Position numbers and translations under genes: made by a program
Notes under the pieces: model-generated
The model's database searches: none
The model's input: only the letters and a program-made list of their open reading frames with translations
What the model was told of the DNA's origin: nothing
Shown here: in pieces, positions 1 through 5,187 of the stretch
How positions within the stretch are numbered: position 1 is the stretch's first letter
How the letters are laid out: the number at the start of each line of letters is the position of its first letter
Source: Geodermatophilaceae bacterium
GTDB taxonomy: Bacteria; Actinomycetota; Actinomycetes; Mycobacteriales; Geodermatophilaceae
NCBI GenBank assembly: GCA_013811975.1
Contig: JACCUF010000147.1
Coordinates: forward strand, 1 to 6,786
Direction: 5' to 3'
Length of the DNA: 6,786 nucleotides

Positions 1-208
1 GGCGCTGACGCCCCACCGTGCGGCAATGGACCAGGTCCACCTGCCGGAGCACCTGGAGGTGCTTGGACACCTGGGGCTGAGCAAGGCCGAGCCGTGCCAC
101 GAGTTCTCCGACGGAGAGCTCGGCAGAGCCCAGCACCTCGAGAATCTCCCGCCGGCGCGGTTCGGCGACGGCGTTGAACGCATCTGAGGTAGTGGTGGCC
201 CTAGGCAC
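1..208 (-). CDS. ArsR-family winged-helix transcriptional repressor, N-terminal part (cut by the left window edge)
   Basis: The minus strand from a GTG at 208 encodes 69 residues beginning VPRATTTSDAFNAVAEPRRR and stays open to the window edge, so the C-terminus is missing. It reads as the ArsR/SmtB DNA-binding core: the AVAEPRRREIL helix, then ELSVGELVARLGLAQPQVSKHLQVLR, where LAQPQVSKHLQVL is the recognition helix, then the start of the wing (HCRTVGRQR). No ArsR-type metal-site cysteine pair (ELCVCDL) is present in the visible part; the equivalent stretch is ELSVGEL. It may therefore belong to the metal-independent SdpR/Rv2034-like autorepressors, an inference from the family. The GTG start is chosen because the protein alignment begins there and an upstream in-frame stop lies at 239-241. 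No Shine-Dalgarno is present, but a -10 hexamer ends six bases upstream, which suggests leaderless translation. The gene lies downstream of the aldo/keto reductase on the same strand but has its own promoter. Confidence 0.88.
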   Translation of the reverse strand, partial: MPRATTTSDAFNAVAEPRRREILEVLGSAELSVGELVARLGLAQPQVSKHLQVLRQVDLVHCRTVGRQR

Positions 209-214
209 ATCGCG

Positions 215-242
215 ACCATATACCCATATGGGAATATGTCAA
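215..242 (-). promoter_or_regulatory. Predicted promoter of the arsR gene (TTGACA, 16-bp spacer, TATGGT)
   Basis: On the minus strand a perfect -35 TTGACA (242-237) is followed, after 16 bp, by TATGGT (220-215), a TANNNT-type -10. The next six bases lead straight to the GTG at 208, so the expected transcription start falls on or next to the start codon. The -35 begins only a few bases past the stop codon of the upstream aldo/keto reductase, so arsR can be transcribed independently. Assigned by motif match and spacing; not experimentally shown. Confidence 0.6.
217..238. promoter_or_regulatory. Palindromic operator, probably bound by the adjacent ArsR protein
   Basis: The half sites ATATACCCAT (218-227) and ATGGGAATAT (228-237) form an inverted repeat with one mismatch. 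One further C/G pair outside gives 10 of 11 matched pairs, with a perfect CCCATATGGG core. The palindrome fills the spacer between the -35 and -10 of the arsR promoter, where a bound dimer would block RNA polymerase. AT-rich palindromes of this size are typical ArsR-family sites, so autorepression is the natural inference. Binding itself is not shown. Confidence 0.62.
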
Positions 243-245
243 CAC

Positions 246-1220
246 TCAGGAGAAGCCGCCCGGCGTACGCGGGGTGTAGGGCTCCTCGAGGCGGGCGACC
301 TGATCCTCGGTCAGTCGGAGGTCAACGGCGGCAAGGGCGTCATCGAGGTGCCGGTCCTTGGTGACGCCGACGATCGGCGCGGTGATGACCGGATTGGCCA
401 GCACCCAGGCCAACGCCACCTGAGCCCGGGACACCCCTCGCTCAGTGGCGATCTCGGCGACCCGAGACACGATCTCCCGATCGCCGTCGGCGCCATACAG
501 GTTGGGCAGGACCTGGTCGGTGCCCGATCGCTTGGTGTCGGAGTCCCAGTCTCTGGTCAGTCGGCCGCGGGCCAGCGGGCTCCACGGGATGACGCCGATG
601 CCCTGGTCGGCACACAGCGGCAGCATCTCGCGTTCCTCCTCGCGGTCGAGGAGGTTGTAGTGGTCCTGCATCGACACGAAACGGGTCCAGCCGTGCTCGC
701 CCGCGGTGTAGAGCGCCTTGCTGAACTGCCAGGCCCACATCGACGAAGCACCGAGATAGCGGGCCCGCCCGGAGCGGACCACCTCGTCGAGTGCCTCCAG
801 GGTCTCCTCGATGGGAGTGTTCGGATCCCAGCGGTGAATCTGATAGAGGTCCACATAGTCGGTGCCGAGCCGGGCGAGGCTGGCGTCGATCTCGTGCAGG
901 ATCGCCTTTCGGGACAGGCCGCCGCCATTGGGACCTGGCCGCATCGGCATGAACACCTTGGTGGCCAGCACGATCTCCTCACGGCGGGCGAAGTCGCGCA
1001 GCGCGCGGCCGACGATCTCCTCGCTGCTGCCGTCGGAGTAGGCGTTCGCGGTGTCGAAGAATGTGATTCCGGACGCGAGCGCCTTCTCCAGGAACGGCCG
1101 GCTCTGCTCCTCAGGCAGGCTCCACGGATGAGCCCCGCGCTCGGGATCGCCAAAGCTCATGCACCCCAGACAGATCCGGGATACCTGAAGCCCGGTCGTA
1201 CCCAATCGGACGTAGTCCAT
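246..1220 (-). CDS. yajO: Aldo/keto reductase, YajO-like (NADPH-dependent oxidoreductase)
   Basis: A complete 324-residue protein of the aldo/keto reductase superfamily, a cytosolic TIM barrel using NADPH. The catalytic tetrad is visible: Asp56 and Tyr61 in FFDTANAYSDG, Lys88 in LATKVF, and His129 in QIHRWD. Cofactor-loop motifs are SPLARGRLT (214-222) and GVTKDRHLDDAL near 285-296. Length and the blocks GCMSFGDPERG, SSEEIVGRALRDFARRE, NTPIEETLEALDEVV and FVSMQDHYNLLDREEEREMLPLC match Escherichia coli YajO closely as I remember it. YajO has been linked to forming 1-deoxyxylulose 5-phosphate from ribulose 5-phosphate. Whether this protein does so is inference, and many relatives are broad aldehyde reductases. 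The ATG at 1220 is supported by a GAGAGGGG ribosome-binding site at 1234-1227. It is divergent from the DUF5701-like gene across 99 bp, in which I see no convincing -10 on either strand. The arsR gene follows on the same strand after 37 bp. Confidence 0.93.
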   Translation of the reverse strand: MDYVRLGTTGLQVSRICLGCMSFGDPERGAHPWSLPEEQSRPFLEKALASGITFFDTANAYSDGSSEEIVGRALRDFARREEIVLATKVFMPMRPGPNGGGLSRKAILHEIDASLARLGTDYVDLYQIHRWDPNTPIEETLEALDEVVRSGRARYLGASSMWAWQFSKALYTAGEHGWTRFVSMQDHYNLLDREEEREMLPLCADQGIGVIPWSPLARGRLTRDWDSDTKRSGTDQVLPNLYGADGDREIVSRVAEIATERGVSRAQVALAWVLANPVITAPIVGVTKDRHLDDALAAVDLRLTEDQVARLEEPYTPRTPGGFS

Positions 1221-1319
1221 GCCGTACCCCTCTCGCCGTCAGCGCCCAGTCTGCCCGGGGGAACAAAGGGTGCCTGACCCGCGTTGAGAAAGCGCTTGCG
1301 ACTACCTCCGAAGGGACTC

Positions 1320-1985
1320 ATGACCAACTTCGATGTCGATGCCGAATTCGACCGGCAGGTGCAGCGCTTCCTCGACAAGGGTTACCCCGCAGCCGCCGGC
1401 ATGGAGCAGCACGCCTTCCTGGACCTGGTAACGCCGTTGCACAAGGCGGTGCTCGAGTACGAGGGCGAGTTCGCGCCTCCGACGAAGGCACGGGTTCCGT
1501 TCCTGCTCGTGATCGCCAAGGAAAGGGTCACGGCCAGCAGATCGATGCCGCTGACCGAGCTCCGCGGCGGGTCCGGCTTCGTCACCGACACCTTCGACGA
1601 CGTCGACCGCTTCATGCCGATCGAGTCGGTGGTTATCCCGGGTGGGGACGCCTACGTCCTGTTCGACTTGGACCGCGGCGCGGACTACCTCAACGTACGT
1701 CCCAACGACGCGCTGATCTCGATGATCGGTGCCGGGCGTACGCCGCTGACAGTCGAGGAGGGCATCGCCTTCATCACCCAGTTCCCGGACTCGCTGGAGA
1801 AAAACCACTGCTTCTCCCTGTTGGCCTCGCGCGGAGCTGACAAGCGCGTCCCGGCACTCTGGATCAGCAAGGCGATGCCCAAGCTCGGCTGGTGCTGGGC
1901 CGGCAACCCGCACACCTGGTTAGGCGCGGCCCATGCGGCCGGCCGAGCGGGTCTGCTCGGCGCCTCATCCCGCCGGGCCGAGTAG
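1320..1985 (+). CDS. DUF5701-like conserved protein of unknown function
   Basis: A 221-residue soluble protein with no signal peptide or membrane segment. Recognisable blocks are EFDRQVQRFLDKGYPAAAGM near the N-terminus, PFLLVIAKERV in the middle, FMPIESVVIPGGDAYVLFDLDRG, then LNVRPNDALISMIGAGRTPLTVEEGIAF, and the C-terminal LGWCWAGNPHTWLGAA. The last block is what I associate with the actinobacterial DUF5701 family, for which I know no biochemical function. This assignment rests on recall, not a search. The ATG at 1320 is preferred: an AAGGGA ribosome-binding site lies three bases upstream (a tight spacing), and the residues encoded from the alternative TTG at 1284 (RKRLRLPPKGL) look like untranslated leader. 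The gene is divergent from the aldo/keto reductase. The C-terminal residues after the WLGAA motif (HAAGRAGLLGASSRRAE) look like a low-complexity tail. Confidence 0.8.
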   Translation: MTNFDVDAEFDRQVQRFLDKGYPAAAGMEQHAFLDLVTPLHKAVLEYEGEFAPPTKARVPFLLVIAKERVTASRSMPLTELRGGSGFVTDTFDDVDRFMPIESVVIPGGDAYVLFDLDRGADYLNVRPNDALISMIGAGRTPLTVEEGIAFITQFPDSLEKNHCFSLLASRGADKRVPALWISKAMPKLGWCWAGNPHTWLGAAHAAGRAGLLGASSRRAE

Positions 1986-2273
1986 CAGGTCCCATCTGGA
2001 GGGACGGGGCGGGTTCCGCGACTCAGCGGTCGAACTGGTCGCGCAGAAAACCGCCGATCCAACAGCAAAGGCGGCCGCGTAGAGACCATGAACCCCGGCC
2101 GAGCGCCTTACCTGCTCTTTGAGTTGACTGATGTTTCGCCTGACCACTTGGCGTCATCAGCGGGCTCAGGCATGGAAAAGCTACTGGGGCTGCCTGGCCG
2201 ATTCGGTCCAGTCGTGGTGCAGCCGGCCAGATAGTCAACGACATGCGGCGGCTCGGCGACTAGGACAAGATGA
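1986..2273. other. 288-bp spacer with no convincing gene
   Basis: The stretch between the DUF5701-like gene and the AI-2E gene holds no reading frame I can call with confidence. The best small frame is ATG 2088 to TAG 2234 (48 residues, beginning MNPGRAPYLLFELTDVSPD). It lacks a good ribosome-binding site, and only about two thirds of its codons end in G or C, lower than the real genes here appear to be. Other frames give peptide-like tails such as SAVELVAQKTADPTAKAAA ending at 2082, with no start. These could be decayed coding sequence or chance. A hairpin-forming patch lies at 2188-2230. No clear promoter for the AI-2E gene was found. Confidence 0.5.
2188..2224. other. Possible structured element (nested inverted repeats)
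   Basis: GGCTGC (2188-2193) is complementary to GCAGCC (2219-2224). Inside it CTGGCCG (2194-2200) pairs with CGGTCCAG (2204-2211) across an ATT loop with one bulged T. The same CTGGCCG is also perfectly complementary to CGGCCAG (2224-2230), so two alternative folds compete. There is no T-run after it, so it is not a textbook terminator. It may be a weak terminator for the DUF5701-like gene, a leader structure of the AI-2E gene, or chance in GC-rich DNA. Confidence 0.22.
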
Positions 2274-3476
2274 GTGGGTGATGGAGTCATGAGCGCTCCG
2301 AATACGCGCTCCCGCCGGGTTCAGTCAGCGCTGGCAGCCGTGGCCGGGATCTCCTGGCGACTGCTGCTCGTCGTAGCCGTCCTCGTACTCGTCGGCCACA
2401 TTCTCGGCCTGGTGTGGGTCGTGGTGCTGCCCGTCGTGTTGGCGCTGTTCGTCACCACCCTGTTGTGGCCGGCGGCAAAGTTCCTCCGGGCGCACAGATG
2501 GCCGCCCGCGCTGGCTGCGGCAACAGTCGTCCTGGCCTTTCTCGCCGTCCTGATCGGTGCCGGAGCGGTGATCATCGTCCCGGTCGCCGCGCAGGTCGAA
2601 GAGGTCGCCGATGGTGTCACCGGTGGCATCGAAGCGGTCCGGGAGTGGTTGACCGGGCCTCCGCTGAACCTCGGCGACGATCAGGTCGGCTCGGCTCTTG
2701 ACGAGGGCCTGTCCAGGCTCCAAGAAGCCGCCGGGGACATCGTCGGCATCGTGCTCGGCGGAATCGGGGCGATCGGCAGCGCAATCGTTGCGATCGCCTT
2801 GATCCTCATTTTGGTCTTCTTCTATCTCAAGGACGGGCCGCGCTTCATCCCGTGGTTGGCCGAGCAGACCGGGCACCGTGCCGCTCCGCACGTCGCCGAA
2901 CTCGGTAAGCAGTATTACGCGAGCCTCGCGAGTTTCACCGTTACCCAAGGCATCGTCGGCCTGCTCGACGCTGTCGTCATCGGCGTGGGGTTGCTGCTGG
3001 TCGGCGTGCCACTGGTATTGCCGTTGGCCGTACTCACCTTCCTCGGCGCCTTCGTTCCGATCATCGGGGCGTTCGTCGCCGGTGCCGTCGCGGTGCTGGT
3101 CGCTCTGGTCAGCAACGGTTTCACCGCGGCGCTGATCGTCCTGGCGCTCATCGTCGTCGTGCAGCAACTCGAGGGGAACGTGTTCGCCCCGATCCTGCAG
3201 GGCAAGAGTCTGCAGCTACACGCCGTGGTCGTCATCCTCGTGGTAATAGCCGGCGGCAGCCTGGCCGGGGTGACCGGAGCGTTTCTCGCGGTTCCGATCG
3301 CCGCGCTGATCGCGATCACCTGGCGCTACGCCCGCGAGCAACTCGGCAACGAGACCACCGACGCCGGCGCCCCACAAGACGCCCCGACCGGCAAGACCGA
3401 GATCGAACCGCCGGCTGAGAAGGTTACCGGATCAAGTCCAGCAGCAAGACGAAGGACAACTCGACGACCGAGATAG
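2274..3476 (+). CDS. AI-2E family transporter-like membrane protein (PF01594 type)
   Basis: A 400-residue polytopic inner-membrane protein. It has a short basic N-terminus and two closely spaced hydrophobic segments at about 28-65. A third lies at about 79-105, followed by a soluble loop (106-155, EVADGVTGGIEAVREWL), then helices at about 156-184, 222-246, 248-278, 283-297 and 314-348. The blocks QYYASLASFTVTQGIVGLLD (213-232), FLGAFVPIIGAFVAG (256-270) and QQLEGNVFAPILQGKSLQLH (297-316) are hallmarks of the AI-2E/YdiK/PerM family. Members export AI-2 (TqsA) or act as ion antiporters; most are uncharacterised, so a signalling role should not be assumed. The tail from about 356 is hydrophilic and ends in an Arg-rich cluster. 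The GTG at 2274 is chosen because AGGA lies eight bases upstream; ATG 2289 is an alternative, but its GGAG is only two bases away. The 3' end overlaps the convergent gluconokinase gene by 45 bp. Confidence 0.9.
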   Translation: MGDGVMSAPNTRSRRVQSALAAVAGISWRLLLVVAVLVLVGHILGLVWVVVLPVVLALFVTTLLWPAAKFLRAHRWPPALAAATVVLAFLAVLIGAGAVIIVPVAAQVEEVADGVTGGIEAVREWLTGPPLNLGDDQVGSALDEGLSRLQEAAGDIVGIVLGGIGAIGSAIVAIALILILVFFYLKDGPRFIPWLAEQTGHRAAPHVAELGKQYYASLASFTVTQGIVGLLDAVVIGVGLLLVGVPLVLPLAVLTFLGAFVPIIGAFVAGAVAVLVALVSNGFTAALIVLALIVVVQQLEGNVFAPILQGKSLQLHAVVVILVVIAGGSLAGVTGAFLAVPIAALIAITWRYAREQLGNETTDAGAPQDAPTGKTEIEPPAEKVTGSSPAARRRTTRRPR

Positions 3477-3998
3477 CATCTGAAGCACCCGGCTTAACAC
3501 GTGCGGCACGTCGCCTTCGGCGTTCACCCGTCCGCCGGGTTCGTCGGCCTCGAGCGGTTGCAGCGTCCTGAGCTGGCTGTGCAGCAGCGACGGCGGCATG
3601 TAGTGATCACGCCGGCCCTCGAGTCGGGCCTTCAAAATGGCGTTCGGGGCGTCGAGTTGGCAGAAGCGAACGGAAGCGTGCCCGTCCCGCAGCAGATCTC
3701 GGTAGCTGCGCTTGAGTGCCGAGCAGGTGACCACGCTGCTGAGTCCTGCCCGCTCCTGCTCGCCGATCCAGTCGGCGATGCAACGCAGCCACGGCCGGCG
3801 GTCTTCGGCGGAAAGTGGTTGACCCGAGCGCATCTTCTCCACATTGGCGGCGGGGTGGAAGTCGTCCCCCTCGGCCATCGTCCAGCCGGTCGACGCGGCG
3901 AGTGCCTGCGCAATCACGGACTTTCCCGCTCCGGAAACGCCCATCACGATGACGGTGGTCGGAGTGGACGAGTCGGCTACAGATCGCGAAACACTCAC
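3432..3998 (-). CDS. gntK: Gluconokinase (GntK/IdnK-type carbohydrate kinase)
   Basis: A 188-residue cytosolic P-loop kinase that phosphorylates D-gluconate to 6-phosphogluconate, feeding the pentose phosphate pathway. Visible motifs in order: Walker A GVSGAGKS (20-27); GDDFHPAANVEKM (44-56); GQPLSAEDRRPWL (59-71); TCSALKRSYRDLLR (91-104), typical of the family; and HYMPPSLLHSQLRTLQPLEADEPG (132-155). The family usually has about 160-180 residues. The extra length here is a 14-residue Ser/Cys-rich tail encoded antisense to the end of the AI-2E gene. The GTG at 3998 is the only start between the upstream stop at 4026-4028 and the P-loop. No ribosome-binding site is visible, but a TAACGT hexamer lies eight bases upstream, which fits leaderless translation. 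The rhodanese gene lies 79 bp upstream on the same strand, so cotranscription is possible. No gluconate permease or GntR regulator is in the window. Confidence 0.92.
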   Translation of the reverse strand: MSVSRSVADSSTPTTVIVMGVSGAGKSVIAQALAASTGWTMAEGDDFHPAANVEKMRSGQPLSAEDRRPWLRCIADWIGEQERAGLSSVVTCSALKRSYRDLLRDGHASVRFCQLDAPNAILKARLEGRRDHYMPPSLLHSQLRTLQPLEADEPGGRVNAEGDVPHVLSRVLQMLSRSSSCPSSCCWT

Positions 3999-4006
3999 GG
4001 CTGGAA

Positions 4007-4012
4007 ACGTTA
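4007..4012 (-). promoter_or_regulatory. Possible -10 element of the gluconokinase gene
   Basis: On the minus strand TAACGT (4012-4007) is a TANNNT hexamer followed by eight bases and then the GTG start at 3998. No good -35 is found at 16-18 bp. The hexamer and the bases after it (TAACGTTTCCAGCC before GTG) resemble the rhodanese promoter downstream region (TAACGTCTCCAGAC before ATG). Suggestive only. Confidence 0.3.
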
Positions 4013-4077
4013 TGGTCGAGCCAGCTCACACCGCTACCCGTCGCCAGGATTGTTCGAGATCCGAGTCACCCGGCTAT

Positions 4078-4410
4078 TCAGGCCGAACCCGTCTGGGTGG
4101 GAAGGCCGGCCTCGGTCCAGTCCTGGATGCCCCCGGCGTACTTGCGCACGTTGATGTAGCCGAGCCGCTCGAGTTTTCCCGCGACCTGGGTGCTGTTCTG
4201 GCAGGCCGGGTTGGAGCAGTACGTCACGATCGCGGCGTTCTTGTCGGGTAACAGACGGCCGGCCTGGTCCTCGACGTCCTCGGCCGCAAGGTTCACGGCG
4301 CCGGGGAGGTGCTGCTGAGCGTAGTAGGACTCGGGCAGCGCATCGACAGCGATCAGGGTGCCAGCATCGAGCCCGGCCTTCAGTGCTTCTCGATCAATAG
4401 TGGTGATCAC
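4078..4410 (-). CDS. Single-domain rhodanese-like sulfurtransferase
   Basis: A 110-residue cytosolic rhodanese domain, which carries sulfur as a cysteine persulfide between donors and acceptors such as thiosulfate and cyanide or thiols. The blocks are GTLIAVDALPESYYAQQHLPGAVNL (about 17-41), the active-site strand and loop AIVTYCSNPACQNSTQVAGKLERLGY (60-85), and the C-terminal GGIQDWTEAGLP (93-104). Cys65 is the expected catalytic residue; a second cysteine, Cys70, lies in the same loop. The GTG at 4410 is preferred because GAAGGAG lies six bases upstream and the domain begins there. An in-frame ATG at 4470 would add 20 basic residues (MKRTLVRLLLERKRTPKENR) and sits eight bases after a good -10, so a leaderless longer form is possible. 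It is head to head with tetR, and operators in the shared region suggest repression by that regulator. The gluconokinase follows downstream. Confidence 0.9.
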   Translation of the reverse strand: MITTIDREALKAGLDAGTLIAVDALPESYYAQQHLPGAVNLAAEDVEDQAGRLLPDKNAAIVTYCSNPACQNSTQVAGKLERLGYINVRKYAGGIQDWTEAGLPTQTGSA

Positions 4411-4416
4411 GCGGTT

Positions 4417-4423
4417 CTCCTTC
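4417..4423 (-). promoter_or_regulatory. Ribosome-binding site deciding the rhodanese GTG start
   Basis: Minus-strand GAAGGAG (4423-4417) stands six bases from the GTG at 4410. This is one of the best Shine-Dalgarno matches in the window and favours the shorter rhodanese over the ATG at 4470. Confidence 0.7.
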
Positions 4424-4432
4424 GGGGTTCGC

Positions 4433-4461
4433 TTCCGCTCTAGTAGTAATCGGACTAGAGT
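4433..4461 (+). promoter_or_regulatory. Predicted leaderless promoter of tetR
   Basis: TAGAGT (4456-4461) is a TANNNT -10 with seven bases to the ATG at 4469, so the transcript would begin at the start codon. A weak -35, TTCCGC (4433-4438), is spaced 17 bp upstream. The -10 lies inside the first operator, consistent with autorepression. Confidence 0.5.
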
Positions 4462-4464
4462 CCG
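4451..4464. promoter_or_regulatory. TetR operator 1 (CGGACT-AG-AGTCCG)
   Basis: A perfect inverted repeat of six-base arms, CGGACT and AGTCCG, around a two-base centre. It overlaps the tetR -10. It shares 15 of 18 bases with the second site when CGGAC through GTTTC is aligned (4451-4468 against 4486-4503). The duplication and its position beside a TetR gene mark it as a likely operator. Confidence 0.72.
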
Positions 4465-4468
4465 TTTC

Positions 4469-5143
4469 ATGTCTGGAGACGTTAACGGACCGAAGTCCGT
4501 TTCGTCAACTGGGGGCGAGGAGACTCCGCGTACCCGAGACTCGCCCCGCCGGATCCAGCTACCGGTACTCGAGCGGGGAGTGGTCCGGGAACGCGCCGAT
4601 GCCGCGCGGAACAGGCTGCGCGTCCTGGCCGCAGCGGAGCAATTGTTCCGCACCCGGGGGGTCGGCGGCGTGACGATGGACGACATCGCCACCGAGGCGG
4701 GCGTCGGAAAGGGAACGCTCTACCGTCGCTTCGGAGACAAGGGCGGGCTGGCCGTCGCCTTGCTCGACGAACGCGAACGTGAGCTTCAGCAGCGCATGCT
4801 CGACGGGACCCCTCCGCTGGGCCCCGGGGCGCCACCCTCAGCTCGGCTGATCGCTTTCGTGCAGGCATATCTCGACCTCGTCGCGGCGCAACTCGATCTC
4901 GTTCTCTTGTCCGAGACCAGCACCCCTGGCGCCCGCCACCGCACCGGAGCCCACGCCTTCTGGCGGCAACACTGCCGATTCCTGCTCACCGAAGCCGGTG
5001 CGGCCGACGCAGCGATCAGGGCCGACTTGCTCTTGGCAGGACTATCCGCCGAACAGGTCAGGCACTGGTTGCACGATGAGAATCAGGACATCGCGGACCT
5101 GGCCGCAGCTCTGTCCGCGGCCGCGCTCGCCCTCGCTGGCTGA
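4469..5143 (+). CDS. TetR/AcrR-family transcriptional regulator
   Basis: A 224-residue DNA-binding repressor. The N-terminal helix-turn-helix is clear: ERADAARNRLRVLAAAEQLF (41-60), VTMDDIATEAGVGKGTLYRRFGDKGGL (68-94). The rest is the helical ligand-binding and dimer domain, including LLDERERELQQRMLDGTPPLGPGAPP (98-123) and SETSTPGARHRTG (148-160). I associate these with a common actinobacterial TetR subgroup. The ligand is unknown. The first 40 residues are hydrophilic. The LPVLERG block at 31-37 looks family-like, which supports the long form from ATG 4469. This start has no ribosome-binding site but lies seven bases after TAGAGT, as expected for a leaderless gene. GTG 4580 is an alternative giving 187 residues, with a GGGGA directly against it. 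It is head to head with the rhodanese gene; two near-identical palindromes in the shared region suggest it represses both. Confidence 0.93.
   Translation: MSGDVNGPKSVSSTGGEETPRTRDSPRRIQLPVLERGVVRERADAARNRLRVLAAAEQLFRTRGVGGVTMDDIATEAGVGKGTLYRRFGDKGGLAVALLDERERELQQRMLDGTPPLGPGAPPSARLIAFVQAYLDLVAAQLDLVLLSETSTPGARHRTGAHAFWRQHCRFLLTEAGAADAAIRADLLLAGLSAEQVRHWLHDENQDIADLAAALSAAALALAG
4479..4508 (-). promoter_or_regulatory. Predicted promoter of the rhodanese gene (TTGACG, 18-bp spacer, TAACGT)
   Basis: On the minus strand TTGACG (4508-4503) and TAACGT (4484-4479) are separated by 18 bp. The spacer is occupied almost exactly by operator 2. Transcription would begin near 4470, giving either a leaderless message starting at ATG 4470 or a leader of about 60 bases before GTG 4410. 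Confidence 0.6.
4484..4501. promoter_or_regulatory. TetR operator 2 (AACGGAC-CGAA-GTCCGTT)
   Basis: A perfect seven-base inverted repeat, AACGGAC and GTCCGTT, around four bases. It sits between the -35 and -10 of the rhodanese promoter and inside the first codons of tetR if that gene starts at 4469. It lies 35 bp from operator 1, about 3.3 helical turns. Confidence 0.72.
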
Positions 5144-5187
5144 TATCCAGATGCAACCTTGCCGGAGCGTTAGGCGTCTCTACGATC

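Noticed and set aside
174..1277. Long plus-strand open frame of 367 codons across the aldo/keto reductase gene
   Set aside because: It is the antisense shadow of a gene with full catalytic motifs. Its translation is low-complexity (Gly/His/Arg-rich), with no family signature.
1290..1297. Eight-base palindrome AAGCGCTT upstream of the DUF5701-like gene
   Set aside because: Too short to support as an operator, not repeated nearby, and no promoter elements could be placed around it.
1284..1319. TTG 1284 as the start of the DUF5701-like protein
   Set aside because: No ribosome-binding site precedes it, the added residues are basic and low-complexity, and ATG 1320 has an AAGGGA just upstream.
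1302..1913. Minus-strand open frame of 203 codons opposite the DUF5701-like gene
   Set aside because: Antisense shadow in GC-rich DNA; no start signal, and the opposite strand encodes a recognisable conserved protein.
2325..3167. Minus-strand open frame of 280 codons opposite the AI-2E gene
   Set aside because: The translation is an Asp/Gln/Arg-rich string typical of the complement of hydrophobic codons; the plus strand has clear membrane-protein motifs.
2274..3476. Reading the AI-2E-like protein as evidence of quorum sensing
   Set aside because: The family name comes from one exporter. No LuxS, Lsr or signalling gene is in the window, and many members have other or unknown roles.
4411..4692. 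Rhodanese extended upstream to a 204-codon frame starting at 4692
   Set aside because: The added part runs antisense through the tetR helix-turn-helix codons and both operators; it has no rhodanese similarity.
5159..5186. Promoter-like TTGCCG, 16 bp, TACGAT before the lipoprotein gene
   Set aside because: The -10 ends one base before the ATG at 5188, so the start of transcription would fall inside the signal-peptide codons and remove the start. No alternative start in frame precedes the lipobox.
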